From Bacteroidota bacterium (lineage in GTDB: Bacteria > Bacteroidota > Bacteroidia > Bacteroidales > Prolixibacteraceae): a stretch of DNA of 64,000 nucleotides. The translations under genes were made by a program, and so were the position numbers. Under the pieces are notes generated by a model. The model was not told the DNA's origin. It did not search any database and saw only the letters and a program-made list of their open reading frames with translations. The stretch lies in the NCBI GenBank assembly GCA_023251455.1, contig JAHEYT010000023.1, forward strand, positions 1-64,000, in the 5' to 3' direction. This document shows, in pieces, positions 1 to 10,051 of the stretch; the first letter of the stretch is position 1, and every line of letters begins with the position of its first letter.

Positions 1-63
1 TTGAGCGAATGCCACACTGCAAGTTAATGCTGCCCCAAATGTTAAAATACTGGTTTTATTCAT
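1..63 (-). CDS. Secreted protein, N-terminal fragment (cut by window edge)
   Basis: Only the first 21 codons lie in the window. They read MNKTSILTFGAALTCSVAFA followed by Q, a typical signal peptide with a cleavage site near the end of the fragment. The start codon lies 10 bases after the stop of the upstream sulfatase, so this is almost certainly the next gene of the same operon. Another sulfatase or a glycan-degrading enzyme would fit the context, but nothing of the mature protein is visible and no function can be assigned. Confidence 0.65.
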   Translation of the reverse strand, partial: MNKTSILTFGAALTCSVAFAQ

Positions 64-73
64 TTTTGTTCAG

Positions 74-1465
74 TTAATTTTGTTCGCCGATCGAACCATC
101 GGGATTTTTAAACTGACGTTCGAGTGCTTTCATCTCGGTGCCCTGTCCTTCATCGCCACAGGAAGCCATCCATTCTTTCAGAACTTTATCCATCCGTTCC
201 AAAATCAGATTATTTTCATGCTTTCCGGCAATGTTATTCATGCAATATTTATCAACTTCCAGATCGTAAAGCTCAACAGCCGGACGATGCTGAAACCGGT
301 TTGTTATCCAACGGGCAAGCGTATCAGTCTGCGCTTTCAACTGCCACTGTTTAAACAGGCGCCCAACCACTTCAGTATTCTGGAAAGCAACTTCCGGAGT
401 TAAATTGAGAATGTATCTGTACTTTTTATCGGCCACGGAACGAATGCCGTAATAATCACTTCCACTGTAAATTCCACGTGTCGTTTGTAGCGAAAATGTA
501 TATTGTTTATGCTCTTTCTCCTCACCTTTCAATACTGGAACAAAGCTTTTCCCATCAAGTGGAACTGATGGTTTTATCCCAGCTATTTCCAGAAAAGTTG
601 GTAAAATATCGACATATTCAACCAAAGCATCGGAAGTTGTATTGGGTTTTATTGTTCCCGGCCAGCGCACCACACAGGCCGAATGAACACCAACATCGTA
701 GCAGGTCCATTTGGCAAAAGGCAGGCTGTTGCCTTGTTCACTTAAATATACCACCACCGATTTATCGGCTAGATCTTTCTTATCCAGTTTGTCGAGTAAG
801 GTTCCAAATTCCTGATCCATGTAATTGACTTCGGCCAAGTATTTACAGAAATTGGTCCTGGTTTCAGGAATATCGACATAATAAGGCGGCAGCTTTACCT
901 TTTCTGGATTAAACATTGTCTGATTTCCCTTGTTCCAGGGAGTGTGCGGCTGATTGGAGGTTACAAACAGACAGAATGGCTCATGGTTAGCTGTGCATAC
1001 ATTGATAAACGAATCGACCGCTGCAAAATTTATGTCGTTGCTTTTGGTTAGCGGCGCGTACAGGTCCCATAGGAAAACCGAACCGGGTTGCACATGCGAT
1101 TTCCCGATAAGTGCCACTTTGTATCCGGCAGGCCTTAAGTGTTGAACGATGCTGAGCGTTTCTTCTTTGACCATGGTATGATTGGGATAAGCTCCCGTTT
1201 TTACCGGCCACAATCCTGTAAACAAGTTATGGCGTGTAGGCGAACACATTGGCGCGGCCTGGTAGGCTTTTGTTAACCGAACACCTTCGGTTGCAAACCT
1301 GTCGATGTTTGGAGTTTTAGAATCTGTGCTTCCATAGCAAGCCAGATCGAAATACGAACAATCATCAGCCAGGAACAAAACCAGATTTGGCTTTTCAGCT
1401 TTTTGAGCGCTTAAGGTGAATGTTGCGCAAGTGGCAAGGGCAGATAATATGTATTTGTTTTTCAT
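74..1465 (-). CDS. Secreted formylglycine sulfatase, SGSH-like
   Basis: A 463-residue S1-family sulfatase. Residues 1-20 form a signal peptide, so it acts in the periplasm or outside the cell. The calcium-binding pair D34-D35 lies in LADDCSY. The catalytic motif CSPTRHNLFTG begins at C74, the cysteine that must be converted to formylglycine. The overall layout, with a NQPHTPW segment and FAKWTCYDVGVHSACVVRWPG in the C-terminal half, resembles N-sulfoglucosamine sulfohydrolase (SGSH)-type enzymes, but the substrate cannot be read from sequence. It follows another sulfatase by 14 bases in a susCD operon, which suggests stepwise desulfation of an imported glycan. No maturation enzyme (FGE or anSME) is in the window. 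Confidence 0.9.
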   Translation of the reverse strand: MKNKYILSALATCATFTLSAQKAEKPNLVLFLADDCSYFDLACYGSTDSKTPNIDRFATEGVRLTKAYQAAPMCSPTRHNLFTGLWPVKTGAYPNHTMVKEETLSIVQHLRPAGYKVALIGKSHVQPGSVFLWDLYAPLTKSNDINFAAVDSFINVCTANHEPFCLFVTSNQPHTPWNKGNQTMFNPEKVKLPPYYVDIPETRTNFCKYLAEVNYMDQEFGTLLDKLDKKDLADKSVVVYLSEQGNSLPFAKWTCYDVGVHSACVVRWPGTIKPNTTSDALVEYVDILPTFLEIAGIKPSVPLDGKSFVPVLKGEEKEHKQYTFSLQTTRGIYSGSDYYGIRSVADKKYRYILNLTPEVAFQNTEVVGRLFKQWQLKAQTDTLARWITNRFQHRPAVELYDLEVDKYCMNNIAGKHENNLILERMDKVLKEWMASCGDEGQGTEMKALERQFKNPDGSIGEQN

Positions 1466-1479
1466 GGTTAGGTTCAGAG

Positions 1480-2859
1480 TTATTCTTTAATTCTCAATTC
1501 GTGCGGTGTCGGACCCAAAACCGGATATGGCTTTTCATAGGTCTTACCGGAATCGCCCTGCTCGTTCATCCATTCGTTCAAAAGCTTACTCATCTGACTG
1601 ATCTCTTTCTGATAAGTCTTACAGTCTATTAAGTTGATTTGCTCATCCGGATCATTCTGAATGTCGTAAAATTCTTCGGCAGGCCGAACGTAATATTTTT
1701 GAATGATAGAAGCTGCTTTTGGATTGGTTTGGGCAGCCTCATCCCATGAATCCCAGTACGAAGCGGCATTTGGTTTGCGTAAAATGTCGGAATGATTGCT
1801 ATGATAAGTATTTGGATACAGGTTTCGAATGTACTTAAAGTGATTATCGCGCACGCTGCGGATGGGATAAACATTCATTTCTCCATCACCGCTATGGGTG
1901 GTGTAAATATATTTTCTGAATTGGTCAGTTTTCCCCTCCAATACCTTTTTAAACGATTTTCCATCCAGATCAGGAGGCATTTTGCTTCCGGCCAAAGCCA
2001 GAAGGGTTGGGAAAATATCCACCCAACTAACCAAAGCATTGGTTCGTGTGTTGGGTTTGATATGTCCCGGCCAAACAGCAATCAGCGGAACTTTGATGCC
2101 CTGATCGTATAAATTCCACTTAGCAAAAGGCCATTGCCTGCCATTATCGGCGGAGTAAATAAAAATAAAATTATCTCCAAACTTCTCGCGGGCAAGTTGA
2201 TAAACCTGACCCATCTCCTCATCAAATCCAGTGATTTCGGAGCAATATTGTGACCAAAGTTGCCGGGTTTCTTTGGTGTCGATAAAGTATGGGGGCAATT
2301 TTACAGTTGCAGGGTTGTAAATACTTTTCGCTGTCCAGGGCACATGCGGACGATGATCGCCCACCAGCAGACAAACCGGTTGTGTTACGGCATTCGTGCG
2401 AAAGTATTCTGAAATATTAGAATAAAGATTTACACGTGGTTCGGAATAAAAATCGAATCCACAAGTCAAGTTCATCATGTCGTGAGCCACCTTGCCGAAC
2501 CCAATGACTTTATATCCTGATTCCTGCAATTTTCTGGTCAGAACCAGTGTCCCGGGTTTGGGATAGGTGTGATTGGCTTCGGAGCCGTTGCGGGCAGGCA
2601 TTAGTCCGGTAAGCAATGCTGCACGGCTGGGCGCACAGGCTGGTGATGCCACAAAAGCATTTGTAAATGTAATTCCGGCTTTGGCTAGCAATTCGGCCGT
2701 TGGCGTTTGCAATCCTTTTGCGCCATAAACCGACACGTCAGAATAGCTTTGATCGTCGGCTAAATAAAGAACAATATTGGGCTTTTGCTGAGCTGATGCT
2801 TGTAAACTGAAAGCCAATAACGAAATGGCACCGAAAGAAAAACTGACGGTATTTTTCAT
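1480..2859 (-). CDS. Secreted formylglycine sulfatase, SGSH-like
   Basis: A 459-residue S1 sulfatase with a signal peptide ending near ASAQQ (residues 20-25). The metal-binding pair D35-D36 is in LADDQSYSD, and the formylglycine motif CAPSRAALLTG starts at C75. GDHRPHVPW and the ADNGRQWPFAKW segment carry further expected active-site residues. It is related to the neighbouring 463-residue sulfatase in length, fold signature and KWNLYDQGIKVPL-type C-terminal motif, so the pair probably arose by duplication and then diverged in specificity. The gene follows susD after a 141-base gap containing a strong hairpin, so its level may be set separately from susCD. Confidence 0.9.
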   Translation of the reverse strand: MKNTVSFSFGAISLLAFSLQASAQQKPNIVLYLADDQSYSDVSVYGAKGLQTPTAELLAKAGITFTNAFVASPACAPSRAALLTGLMPARNGSEANHTYPKPGTLVLTRKLQESGYKVIGFGKVAHDMMNLTCGFDFYSEPRVNLYSNISEYFRTNAVTQPVCLLVGDHRPHVPWTAKSIYNPATVKLPPYFIDTKETRQLWSQYCSEITGFDEEMGQVYQLAREKFGDNFIFIYSADNGRQWPFAKWNLYDQGIKVPLIAVWPGHIKPNTRTNALVSWVDIFPTLLALAGSKMPPDLDGKSFKKVLEGKTDQFRKYIYTTHSGDGEMNVYPIRSVRDNHFKYIRNLYPNTYHSNHSDILRKPNAASYWDSWDEAAQTNPKAASIIQKYYVRPAEEFYDIQNDPDEQINLIDCKTYQKEISQMSKLLNEWMNEQGDSGKTYEKPYPVLGPTPHELRIKE

Positions 2860-2944
2860 TTTTAGTTGGTGTTAGACTGATGTGACGAAATCAGTTCGTA
2901 TAATCGTCAAAAAGAATGAATCTTTCAGGAAGAGAAAATCAAAT

Positions 2945-2979
2945 AATTCATCCCTGCATATTCGATGCAGGGATGAATT
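2945..2979 (-). promoter_or_regulatory. Perfect 15-bp hairpin between susD and the sulfatases
   Basis: The left arm aattcatccctgcat and its exact complement are separated by a 5-base loop. On the transcript this lies after the susD stop and before the sulfatase start. It is followed by an A/U-rich stretch but no clean U-run, so it may be a partial terminator or an mRNA-stabilising or processing element. Confidence 0.6.
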
Positions 2980-3000
2980 GATAATTTATTTGTTTACAGA

Positions 3001-4470
3001 TTAGTATCCTGGATTCTGTTTACACAGCGGATTTGCTGTAATTTCAGTTTGTGGAATTGGAAAGAGTTTGTGGTGATCGTCAGCATTTTTAACACCACGT
3101 GCAATAGCTGAGCTTACAAATTTTCCATGACGGATCAAATCTTGCCTCCGGAGTCTTTCGCCGAAAAATTCCCAGCCGCGTTCGTCCAAAATACGGTCGC
3201 GAAGTTTTTCTTTGCTATAATCAGCTAGCACAAGCGGAGTTGTTAATCCTGCACGATCTCTTACTTTCTGAATCAAATCCAATGCTTCCTGAGTTGGCCC
3301 TGTCAGTTCATTTAATGCTTCGGCACGCGAAAGCAGAATGTCAGAATAACGGATAACGGCTAAATCGTTTCCATGACTGTTAGCTACTGCATTTGGATCT
3401 GGCGGATATTTAAACGAGCGGGTGTTGTCCTGATTCAGTAGTGAAATTGTCTTTCCTGCGGTATTAATGTATTCAGAAATAATCACATTTTTGCGTTTAT
3501 CGGCCGGATTGAAAGAATTGTAGAAAGAATCTTTTATGCGGTCCATGCGTGCCCAGTTACGCATATTTGACAGAAATGGATAAGTTCCGTCAACTTTCGA
3601 TTTATATTCCGGAGGAAACATCCCATTCATAAATTCATTACCCGGAGTTAGCGGACTGCATGGGTAAACCCAAACAAATTCCTTTTGTTTAGTCTCATTA
3701 TCAACCGCAAACAGGGTGGTGTAATCCGACCATAATTCGTATTTTCCCAGATCCATCAGTTTTTTAGCTGCATCGGCACATTTTTGCCACTGCCTGGTAT
3801 TCAGGAAAAACTTAGTAAGGTAGCCCAACGCTGCGCCTTTAGTGGCTCTTCCGTATTGGTAACCCGAAATTTCGCCATTGTTTGGAAGTACATTGGCAGC
3901 TTCGGTGAATTCTTTTTCAAGAAAGGCCTGCATTTCAGCATCGGTACAGCGAGCCAGTGCATTATCTCCTGAAGTTGTTAAGCGCAATGGAACAGGGCCC
4001 CACTCTGTATAAAGGATATAGAATGCAGATGCCCTCACAAAGCGGGCTTCAGCTTTTAATCGCTCTTTGGTCGTAGCATCAACGGGCGATTGGTCGATAT
4101 TCTCTAAAACTAGGTTGCAGTTCCTGATGGAATAATAACAGTTGTTCCATAAGCCAGTCCAGTGAGTCGGATAAGATGCGTCCCAGGTGAAGGCCAACAT
4201 GACAACAGCCTGCAGGTTTACTGCGCCTCCGGTTTCCCAGAATTGATCGCAGGTCCATTCTTCCTGAAACCATACGTTGCCCCCAAAATTATCGGTAATC
4301 TGTGCATCACGGTATGCACTAAATAAAACGCGTTCAATTCCGTTGGCAGAGCTGAACAATGCCTGCGGATCGAGTTGTGAAAAGACTTCTTCTTTTAGTT
4401 GCTCTTTACAGCCGGTAAACAATAGTGCAAATACCAGCAAAACAGATGAATATATATATCTTAATTTCAT
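3001..4470 (-). CDS. SusD/RagB-family glycan-binding lipoprotein
   Basis: A 489-residue outer-membrane lipoprotein that would cap the adjacent SusC transporter and bind glycan at the cell surface. The signal peptide ends in the lipobox LFTGC, with C21 as the lipidated residue. The family hallmarks are visible: the helical repeat core with LKAEARFVRASAFYILYTEWGPVPL near residues 140-160, ILLSRAEALNELTG around 390, a RDRILDERGWEFFGERLRRQDL segment, and the C-terminal LFPIPQTEI-NPLCKQNPGY ending. It is encoded 18 bases after susC in the same orientation, as expected for a SusCD pair. Ligand specificity cannot be inferred. Confidence 0.95.
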   Translation of the reverse strand: MKLRYIYSSVLLVFALLFTGCKEQLKEEVFSQLDPQALFSSANGIERVLFSAYRDAQITDNFGGNVWFQEEWTCDQFWETGGAVNLQAVVMLAFTWDASYPTHWTGLWNNCYYSIRNCNLVLENIDQSPVDATTKERLKAEARFVRASAFYILYTEWGPVPLRLTTSGDNALARCTDAEMQAFLEKEFTEAANVLPNNGEISGYQYGRATKGAALGYLTKFFLNTRQWQKCADAAKKLMDLGKYELWSDYTTLFAVDNETKQKEFVWVYPCSPLTPGNEFMNGMFPPEYKSKVDGTYPFLSNMRNWARMDRIKDSFYNSFNPADKRKNVIISEYINTAGKTISLLNQDNTRSFKYPPDPNAVANSHGNDLAVIRYSDILLSRAEALNELTGPTQEALDLIQKVRDRAGLTTPLVLADYSKEKLRDRILDERGWEFFGERLRRQDLIRHGKFVSSAIARGVKNADDHHKLFPIPQTEITANPLCKQNPGY

Positions 4471-4488
4471 AATGTTACCCGATTTAAA

Positions 4489-7400
4489 TTAAAAACCTAA
4501 TTCAATTCCTAAAGTGTATGTTCTGGAAACAGGGTAAGAGTTGAAATCAATTTTCAAACTGCTGTTTCCATTGGAGTTAGTCGTAGGGTCCTGTCCTGAA
4601 TAATTTGTCAGAGTGTATAAGTTTTGACCGCTAACGTATATGTTTACCCGATCGAAAATTTTATGATTTTTCAACGGAAGATCATAGCTCAACTGTACCG
4701 ACTGTAGTCGAACAAACGAAGCATCTTCAACAGTTAAATCGCTCACCGCTTTATTTCCCTGACCTGCAGGATTAACAAACGATGGATATTTGGTTGAAGG
4801 ATTTTCGGCAGTCCAGCGATTCAGATAAGGCTCAGCCATTCGGTTACGACGGTGGCTCACCGGATAGTAAGTTTCAACTTTTGAGTTGTTCAGCATGCTA
4901 ACACCAGTGGCGGCATCGATAAAGAAATTGAGTGTGAAGTTTTTGTATGACAGGTTATTGGTCAAACCTACTGTTAATGAAGGTATTGATTTACCCAAAA
5001 TAACTCGATCGTTGGTATTTACAACATGGTCGCCATTCTGATCAACATATTTTACATCGCCAGGTTTAACCGGATCTTTTGTTCCTGAAGCGGTAATCTC
5101 GGCCTGAGTTTGCCAGATGCCATCGGTTTTATAACCGTAAAATGAATTCAGTGTTTCGCCAACTTTAATTATCGCAATCTGAGTTGTTGACTGACCGGCA
5201 TCAGTATGAAGTATCTGGCTAATGGCGCCAGTATCGGTTACCTTGTTATTCAAGGTGCTGATATTCAAACTGGTGTTCCATTTTAGTTTACCCTGAAGGT
5301 TTCTTGAATCGATGGTTAACTCAAAACCCTCATTCTTAATATTCCCAATATTCGACATGATTGAAGTATAACCAGTAGATGCAGGAACAGGTAAATCGAA
5401 CAACATGTCGAATGTATTTTTCCGGAAATAATCAACTGAAGCTGAGATGCGATTGGCAAGAAATCCCATATCGAAACCAACGTTGATCTGTTCGGTTGTT
5501 TCCCATTTCAGATTTGGATTGGCCAAACGGGTTGGAGAAAGTGTTACGTATTGTTGTCCGCCTAAAATAACCGAAGCGCCTGTTCCGAAAGTGGTAAGCG
5601 AAAGGTAATTCCCAATGTCCTGATTACCTGTACGACCAACACTGGCACGGAATTTCAATGAACTAAAAAGGTTCAGGTTTTTGATAAATTCCTCTTCGCT
5701 CATTTTCCAGGCAAATGCTCCTGAAGGGAAATAGCCATATTTGCTGTTTTCTCCAAAGCGTGAAGATCCGTCGACACGTAAAGTAGTAGTGAAAAGGAAC
5801 CGGTTTAACAGGTTGTAGTTTAACCGGCCAATGTATGAAAGAAGCTTGTTGTTGTTTTTTGAGCTGCTCATGGTGTAATACGCGGCATTAGCCATTCCCA
5901 TGTTGTTGGTTTTTGTCTCATCAACCGGAAATCCTTTTCCCGTGCCTTCGAAATTAAGACCGACAAATTTCTGATAAGTAATACCAGCCATAGCCGTAAA
6001 ACTGCTTTTGTTGCTTAACTCACGATTGTATGTTGTAGTGAATTCGCCCAGGTAATTGTTTCGTGTACCAGTCAAGATGGTGGCAACCCCGGAATTGGCT
6101 CTGCCGTCTTTGGTTAAGCGCGACACATAACTGTCTCTGCGGCTATTCCGGGTATCAATACCAACATTCAGTTTTGCAGTCCAGTCTTTTAAAATTGTGT
6201 ATTCTCCGTACACAGTACCCAGTGTTCTGTAGTTATCAGTCTCGCTGGTTTTGCCATAAAGCATTGCCAAAGGATTATCCAGATTTAACATCGAAGATGT
6301 CTGATATGCACCGGCAGCATCGTAAATACTATAAGTAGGGTCAAAACCTCTTGCATCATAAAGCGCACTACCTTCTTCGTTGGTACTAAAACCAACCGGA
6401 ACAATATTGTCGTGTGTATAAGAAGTCGAGAAATTAACACCAAAAAGCATTTTATCGACCCGGTGTTCAAGATTTAATCTTGAATCGTAACGTTTATATC
6501 CAGACGTTTTTAAAACTCCATCCTGATCGAAATAATTCATTGAAGCAAAGTACTTGGTTCCATTATTTCCACCGGTGAACGACAAGCTATGGCTTTGAAC
6601 GATAGCCTCACGCAGTAATTCATTTTGCCAGTTGGTACCGCCATTCTGAATATCACCAACACGTTCTGTTGCTGAAACATTCGATCCCGGAGTATCCAAA
6701 ATCTTATTTAGTATGCTTTTGTAATCCTCGGCATTAAGCACATCAATCATGTTAATTGGGGTCTGGATACCTGAATAACCGCTGTAAGTAATTTTCATGC
6801 CTCCCGTTGAACCTTTTTTAGTTGTTACCAAAATTACACCATTGGCTCCCCTGGCTCCGTAAATTGCAGTTGCAGAAGCATCCTTCAAAACTTCAATTGA
6901 TTCGATATCGGAAGGATTGATGCTGCTGAGCGGACTACGCGGAACACGGATGTCGGGCATTGTTGAACCACCACCGGAAATTACCTGTCCATTTTCGATA
7001 GGCAAACCATCAACAACATACAAAGGTCCTGATCCTGCATTTACTGAGCCTGCTCCACGAATCTGCACAGTAGTTCCACCACCGGGTTCGGCACTGGCCT
7101 GAGTAATCTGCACACCGGCAGCTTTACCTTGTAGAAGCCCCGTCATTGTTGAGCTTACACCCTTATTTAAGTCATCTTTCCGGAATGAAGAAACAGAACC
7201 AGTCAGGTCGCTCTTTTTAACTTTACCGTATCCAATAGCTACGACTTCCTCTATACCTACCGTTTCTTCTTCCAGCGTAACATTTAGAGAAGTTTTCCCT
7301 TTCACCACAATTTCCTGGCTTTTCATTCCCACAAACGAGAACACCATCGTTGTATTATCATCAACTTTGGGGAATGAATAATTGCCATTTGAATCGGTAA

Positions 7401-7878
7401 TTGTACCCTCGGTTGTGCCTTTAATTACTACTGATACGCCGGGAAGCGGAGATCCGGCAGTGTCGGTAACTTTACCTGAAATAGCTTTTTGCTGACTATT
7501 TTCGGATACACTGCTTTTTAAAATAATATGACGATCCTGTATTTCATATTCAACGCCAGTTCCACGAAATAGTCCAGTCAAAACGTCAGCCACCTTCTGA
7601 TTGACATAGGAGGCATCAACTTTTCTGTCCACATCAACAACCTCTCGGTTATAGATAAAAAACAGATTACTTTGCTTTTCTATTTTCATAAGAACTTCCT
7701 CAACACTAGCATCTTTCAGATTCAGAGTTAACCGTGCTGATTGAGCAAAACTTTGTGAGGCCATTAGTTGCGCAAGGCTCAACAAAAAAATTAGAATAGT
7801 CAGTTTCATTTTCAATAGGTTTTTTTTCAGGAAGGATATACCTATCCCACCCGACTCATAAACGTCATTTTTTTTCAT
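4489..7878 (-). CDS. SusC/RagA TonB-dependent transporter with STN domain
   Basis: A 1129-residue outer-membrane importer. After a basic N-terminal extension and a signal peptide ending at about residue 45, an STN domain (about 50-120) is followed by a carboxypeptidase-regulatory-like domain (about 135-210), a TonB box/plug region with VVAIGYGKVKKSDLTGS, and a C-terminal 22-strand-type barrel ending in phenylalanine. The STN domain marks a transporter that signals through the periplasm to a FecR anti-sigma factor, and such a gene pair lies directly upstream. The chosen start begins MKKND, as does the SusC of the second locus, which supports the long N-terminus over an internal methionine at residue 24. 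Confidence 0.95.
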   Translation of the reverse strand: MKKNDVYESGGIGISFLKKNLLKMKLTILIFLLSLAQLMASQSFAQSARLTLNLKDASVEEVLMKIEKQSNLFFIYNREVVDVDRKVDASYVNQKVADVLTGLFRGTGVEYEIQDRHIILKSSVSENSQQKAISGKVTDTAGSPLPGVSVVIKGTTEGTITDSNGNYSFPKVDDNTTMVFSFVGMKSQEIVVKGKTSLNVTLEEETVGIEEVVAIGYGKVKKSDLTGSVSSFRKDDLNKGVSSTMTGLLQGKAAGVQITQASAEPGGGTTVQIRGAGSVNAGSGPLYVVDGLPIENGQVISGGGSTMPDIRVPRSPLSSINPSDIESIEVLKDASATAIYGARGANGVILVTTKKGSTGGMKITYSGYSGIQTPINMIDVLNAEDYKSILNKILDTPGSNVSATERVGDIQNGGTNWQNELLREAIVQSHSLSFTGGNNGTKYFASMNYFDQDGVLKTSGYKRYDSRLNLEHRVDKMLFGVNFSTSYTHDNIVPVGFSTNEEGSALYDARGFDPTYSIYDAAGAYQTSSMLNLDNPLAMLYGKTSETDNYRTLGTVYGEYTILKDWTAKLNVGIDTRNSRRDSYVSRLTKDGRANSGVATILTGTRNNYLGEFTTTYNRELSNKSSFTAMAGITYQKFVGLNFEGTGKGFPVDETKTNNMGMANAAYYTMSSSKNNNKLLSYIGRLNYNLLNRFLFTTTLRVDGSSRFGENSKYGYFPSGAFAWKMSEEEFIKNLNLFSSLKFRASVGRTGNQDIGNYLSLTTFGTGASVILGGQQYVTLSPTRLANPNLKWETTEQINVGFDMGFLANRISASVDYFRKNTFDMLFDLPVPASTGYTSIMSNIGNIKNEGFELTIDSRNLQGKLKWNTSLNISTLNNKVTDTGAISQILHTDAGQSTTQIAIIKVGETLNSFYGYKTDGIWQTQAEITASGTKDPVKPGDVKYVDQNGDHVVNTNDRVILGKSIPSLTVGLTNNLSYKNFTLNFFIDAATGVSMLNNSKVETYYPVSHRRNRMAEPYLNRWTAENPSTKYPSFVNPAGQGNKAVSDLTVEDASFVRLQSVQLSYDLPLKNHKIFDRVNIYVSGQNLYTLTNYSGQDPTTNSNGNSSLKIDFNSYPVSRTYTLGIELGF

Positions 7879-7924
7879 ACTTTTGTGTTAATTAATTGGT
7901 TGTTTCAAATTGATTAATTCAGTA

Positions 7925-7957
7925 ATGCAAGGGGAAGGTCGTAACTTCTCCTTGCAT
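7925..7957 (-). promoter_or_regulatory. Hairpin between fecR and susC (left locus)
   Basis: Arms atgcaaggggaag and cttctccttgcat form a 13-bp stem with one G-U pair and a 7-base loop. It lies between the fecR stop and the susC start. There is no U-run on the transcript side, so a role in mRNA processing or attenuation is more likely than simple termination. Confidence 0.5.
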
Positions 7958-7989
7958 TTATTTTATCCCATAGGCACTTTGTTTAGCTT

Positions 7990-9069
7990 TTATTTCTTTT
8001 CAATAAATATTTTACTTTTTGCAAAGGTTCCGTCATGTAATTTCTGAGGAGTTCCGTAATAGAACTGAAATGGAGTACTTAGTGCCAATAATCTCAAGAT
8101 TTCGTTGATGTTTTCATCCCTGAATGTTGCATCGAGTGATATCGAAGCCAGACTCCTTTCTCTCAACTCAATATCTACATTGAATTTATATGACAACTGT
8201 TTAAGCACCGTTTCAAACGTATTGTTCCTGAATATCAGAACACCATCTTTCCAGGCTGTATAGAAAAAGGTATCCTCATTTTGTAAAATTAAATTCTTCG
8301 AATCTTCGTTGTAAGTTGCTGTTTGTCCGGGAGTAATGAAAAATTCATTCTCACCTTCAATCTTCCCGGTTGACGACGATAATGCAACACTTCCTTCCAC
8401 TAAAGTAACCTTAACTGAATTTTCAATTAAGCGTGCATTAACATTAAACGAGGTTCCGTAAACTTTCAGGTTGACATTCCCGGCTGAAACTACCATCGGC
8501 ACTTTCATGTTCTTAACAACTTCAAAGTATCCTTCTCCTGTCAATGCCACATTTCGCGAATGTCCGTCAAACTTGGTAGGATACGAAATAGTGCTTCCGG
8601 AATTCAGATAAACCTTACTTCCATCGGGTAAGGCGAGCTTAGTAATTGTTCCAGCCTGCGAAGTAATGGTGATTTGTTGCGAAGCTACTTCCGTTATTGC
8701 TTTATCCTGACCAAAGAATTGAATGTAGGTTGTATAAAAAATGACGGGGATAATCAGAATTGCTGCTATCCGGGCAAATTGTTCATATAATTTTCGAAGT
8801 GGTGTACTTTGGCTTGAACTATTGTTTCGTTCAGACAGCTTCCAAATGGTTTCTTCTAAAGCTTTTTCAACTTCCGACTCTGGATGTTCAAATGTGCGAA
8901 AATCGAGACTGAGCCACATCTGCTGCAAAACGACCATATCGTCGGCGGTGAGTTCATATTCTGAATATATTTCAGCTTTTCGTGTTTCAGTTAAATCACC
9001 CCATTCTAAAAGTATCTTCTGGAAACTCTTATCTGTAATAAGTATTGAAATATCTTCAGTTCGTTTCAT
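7990..9069 (-). CDS. FecR-family anti-sigma factor
   Basis: A 359-residue inner-membrane regulator. The cytoplasmic N-terminal part (about 1-95) would hold the sigma factor. A transmembrane helix lies at about 97-115 (IAAILIIPVIFYTTYIQFF). The periplasmic FecR domain follows with LPDGSKVYLNSGSTISYP and VALTGEGYFEVV, and a C-terminal DUF4974-like domain (about 280-350) with FRNNTFETVLKQLSYKFNVDI would contact the STN domain of SusC. It sits between the ECF sigma gene and susC, the standard order of this signalling cascade. Family assignment is firm; partner specificity is inferred from position. Confidence 0.93.
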   Translation of the reverse strand: MKRTEDISILITDKSFQKILLEWGDLTETRKAEIYSEYELTADDMVVLQQMWLSLDFRTFEHPESEVEKALEETIWKLSERNNSSSQSTPLRKLYEQFARIAAILIIPVIFYTTYIQFFGQDKAITEVASQQITITSQAGTITKLALPDGSKVYLNSGSTISYPTKFDGHSRNVALTGEGYFEVVKNMKVPMVVSAGNVNLKVYGTSFNVNARLIENSVKVTLVEGSVALSSSTGKIEGENEFFITPGQTATYNEDSKNLILQNEDTFFYTAWKDGVLIFRNNTFETVLKQLSYKFNVDIELRERSLASISLDATFRDENINEILRLLALSTPFQFYYGTPQKLHDGTFAKSKIFIEKK

Positions 9070-9362
9070 TTTTAAAATTTGCTTTTAGTAGCAAGCCGTG
9101 TTGCTAACTTATGTCTTTCATTTGATCTAAAGGCTTTAAGTTTATAGCTTTCAGATAAGTATATGAATTATTCGTTTCCATCTTTGTCATCAATTTGAGT
9201 TTTATTTTTCAGGCTCAAAAATGCGACAGACAAAAATTTTAGTCAATCCCTTAAATGTTGCATAAAGCATACCATCTTTATGGTACTATCATTTTTCATT
9301 TCAACTGAGCAAGAAAGAGATTTCGTATTTATAGAGAGATAAATCTGAAAGGCATCATCAAA

Positions 9363-9992
9363 TTATTCTACCTTTTTTACTGAAACGTATGAAAAAAGTA
9401 GAAAAAACATGTTTTTCATGGTGTTGATCGACCTTTCACCAATCGATTCTCTCAGGTGAATTAGGGTACGGTACATCAGATTTCGTACAGCAGGAATGCC
9501 GATTTCCAATATTGGAGCAATTTCAGCATAAGGCAATTCGTGGTAAAAAAACAGCATAATCAGCTCGCGCTGTTTTTTGGTTAATGAATTGATGGCGGTT
9601 AAAATCATTTTACGGATATCTTCCGGGATTTCCTCGTGCTTTTCAAATTCATTTATATCAAAGAAGAACGAATAACTTTCGGCTGTTCCAATTTCGACAT
9701 TATTTTTATCCTTGACTTTCCCTTTTTGAACGAGAATCATCCGTTTAACCGAAACGATCAGGTAAGATTTTACATTTTCGACATTCGCCAGGTTGTTGCG
9801 AGTTTCCCAAACACGAACGAAAACCTCCTGAATACTTTCTTTTACGATGTCCGAATCTGAAATAATCTTAATGCCATAGTAATACAACTCGGAGTAATAT
9901 TTTCTGAAAAGCCGATTAAAGCAGCTTTTATCTCCTGCTTTAAGTTCTTGCCACAAGGCTTTATCATCGGTATTTTCAGCTAATTGCCTCAT
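9363..9992 (-). CDS. ECF sigma-70 factor of the left locus
   Basis: A 209-residue extracytoplasmic-function sigma factor. The region-2 core lies near residues 25-100 (FNRLFRKYYSELYYYG, ESIQEVFVRVWE). A region-4 helix-turn-helix lies near 135-185 (TKKQRELIMLFFYHELPYAEIAPILEIGIPAVRNLMYRTLIHLR). It should be held by the adjacent FecR protein and released when SusC binds its glycan, then drive the susCD-sulfatase operon. The protein ends with a hydrophobic tail (MFFLLFSYVSV), also seen in the second ECF factor of the window. Confidence 0.92.
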   Translation of the reverse strand: MRQLAENTDDKALWQELKAGDKSCFNRLFRKYYSELYYYGIKIISDSDIVKESIQEVFVRVWETRNNLANVENVKSYLIVSVKRMILVQKGKVKDKNNVEIGTAESYSFFFDINEFEKHEEIPEDIRKMILTAINSLTKKQRELIMLFFYHELPYAEIAPILEIGIPAVRNLMYRTLIHLRESIGERSINTMKNMFFLLFSYVSVKKVE

Positions 9993-10043
9993 TCAAATAA
10001 AAATGATCATTAGGTTACGAGTTGATTTGCTTTATTAAAAATT

Positions 10044-10051
10044 CAAACCTA
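10044..10051 (-). promoter_or_regulatory. Putative -7 element of the left ECF sigma gene
   Basis: On the minus strand this reads TAGGTTTG, matching the Bacteroidota -7 core TAnnTTTG, about 50 bases before the start codon. It is followed by GAATTTTTAA, which also follows the equivalent element upstream of the second sigma gene. No convincing -33 element is seen. Confidence 0.4.
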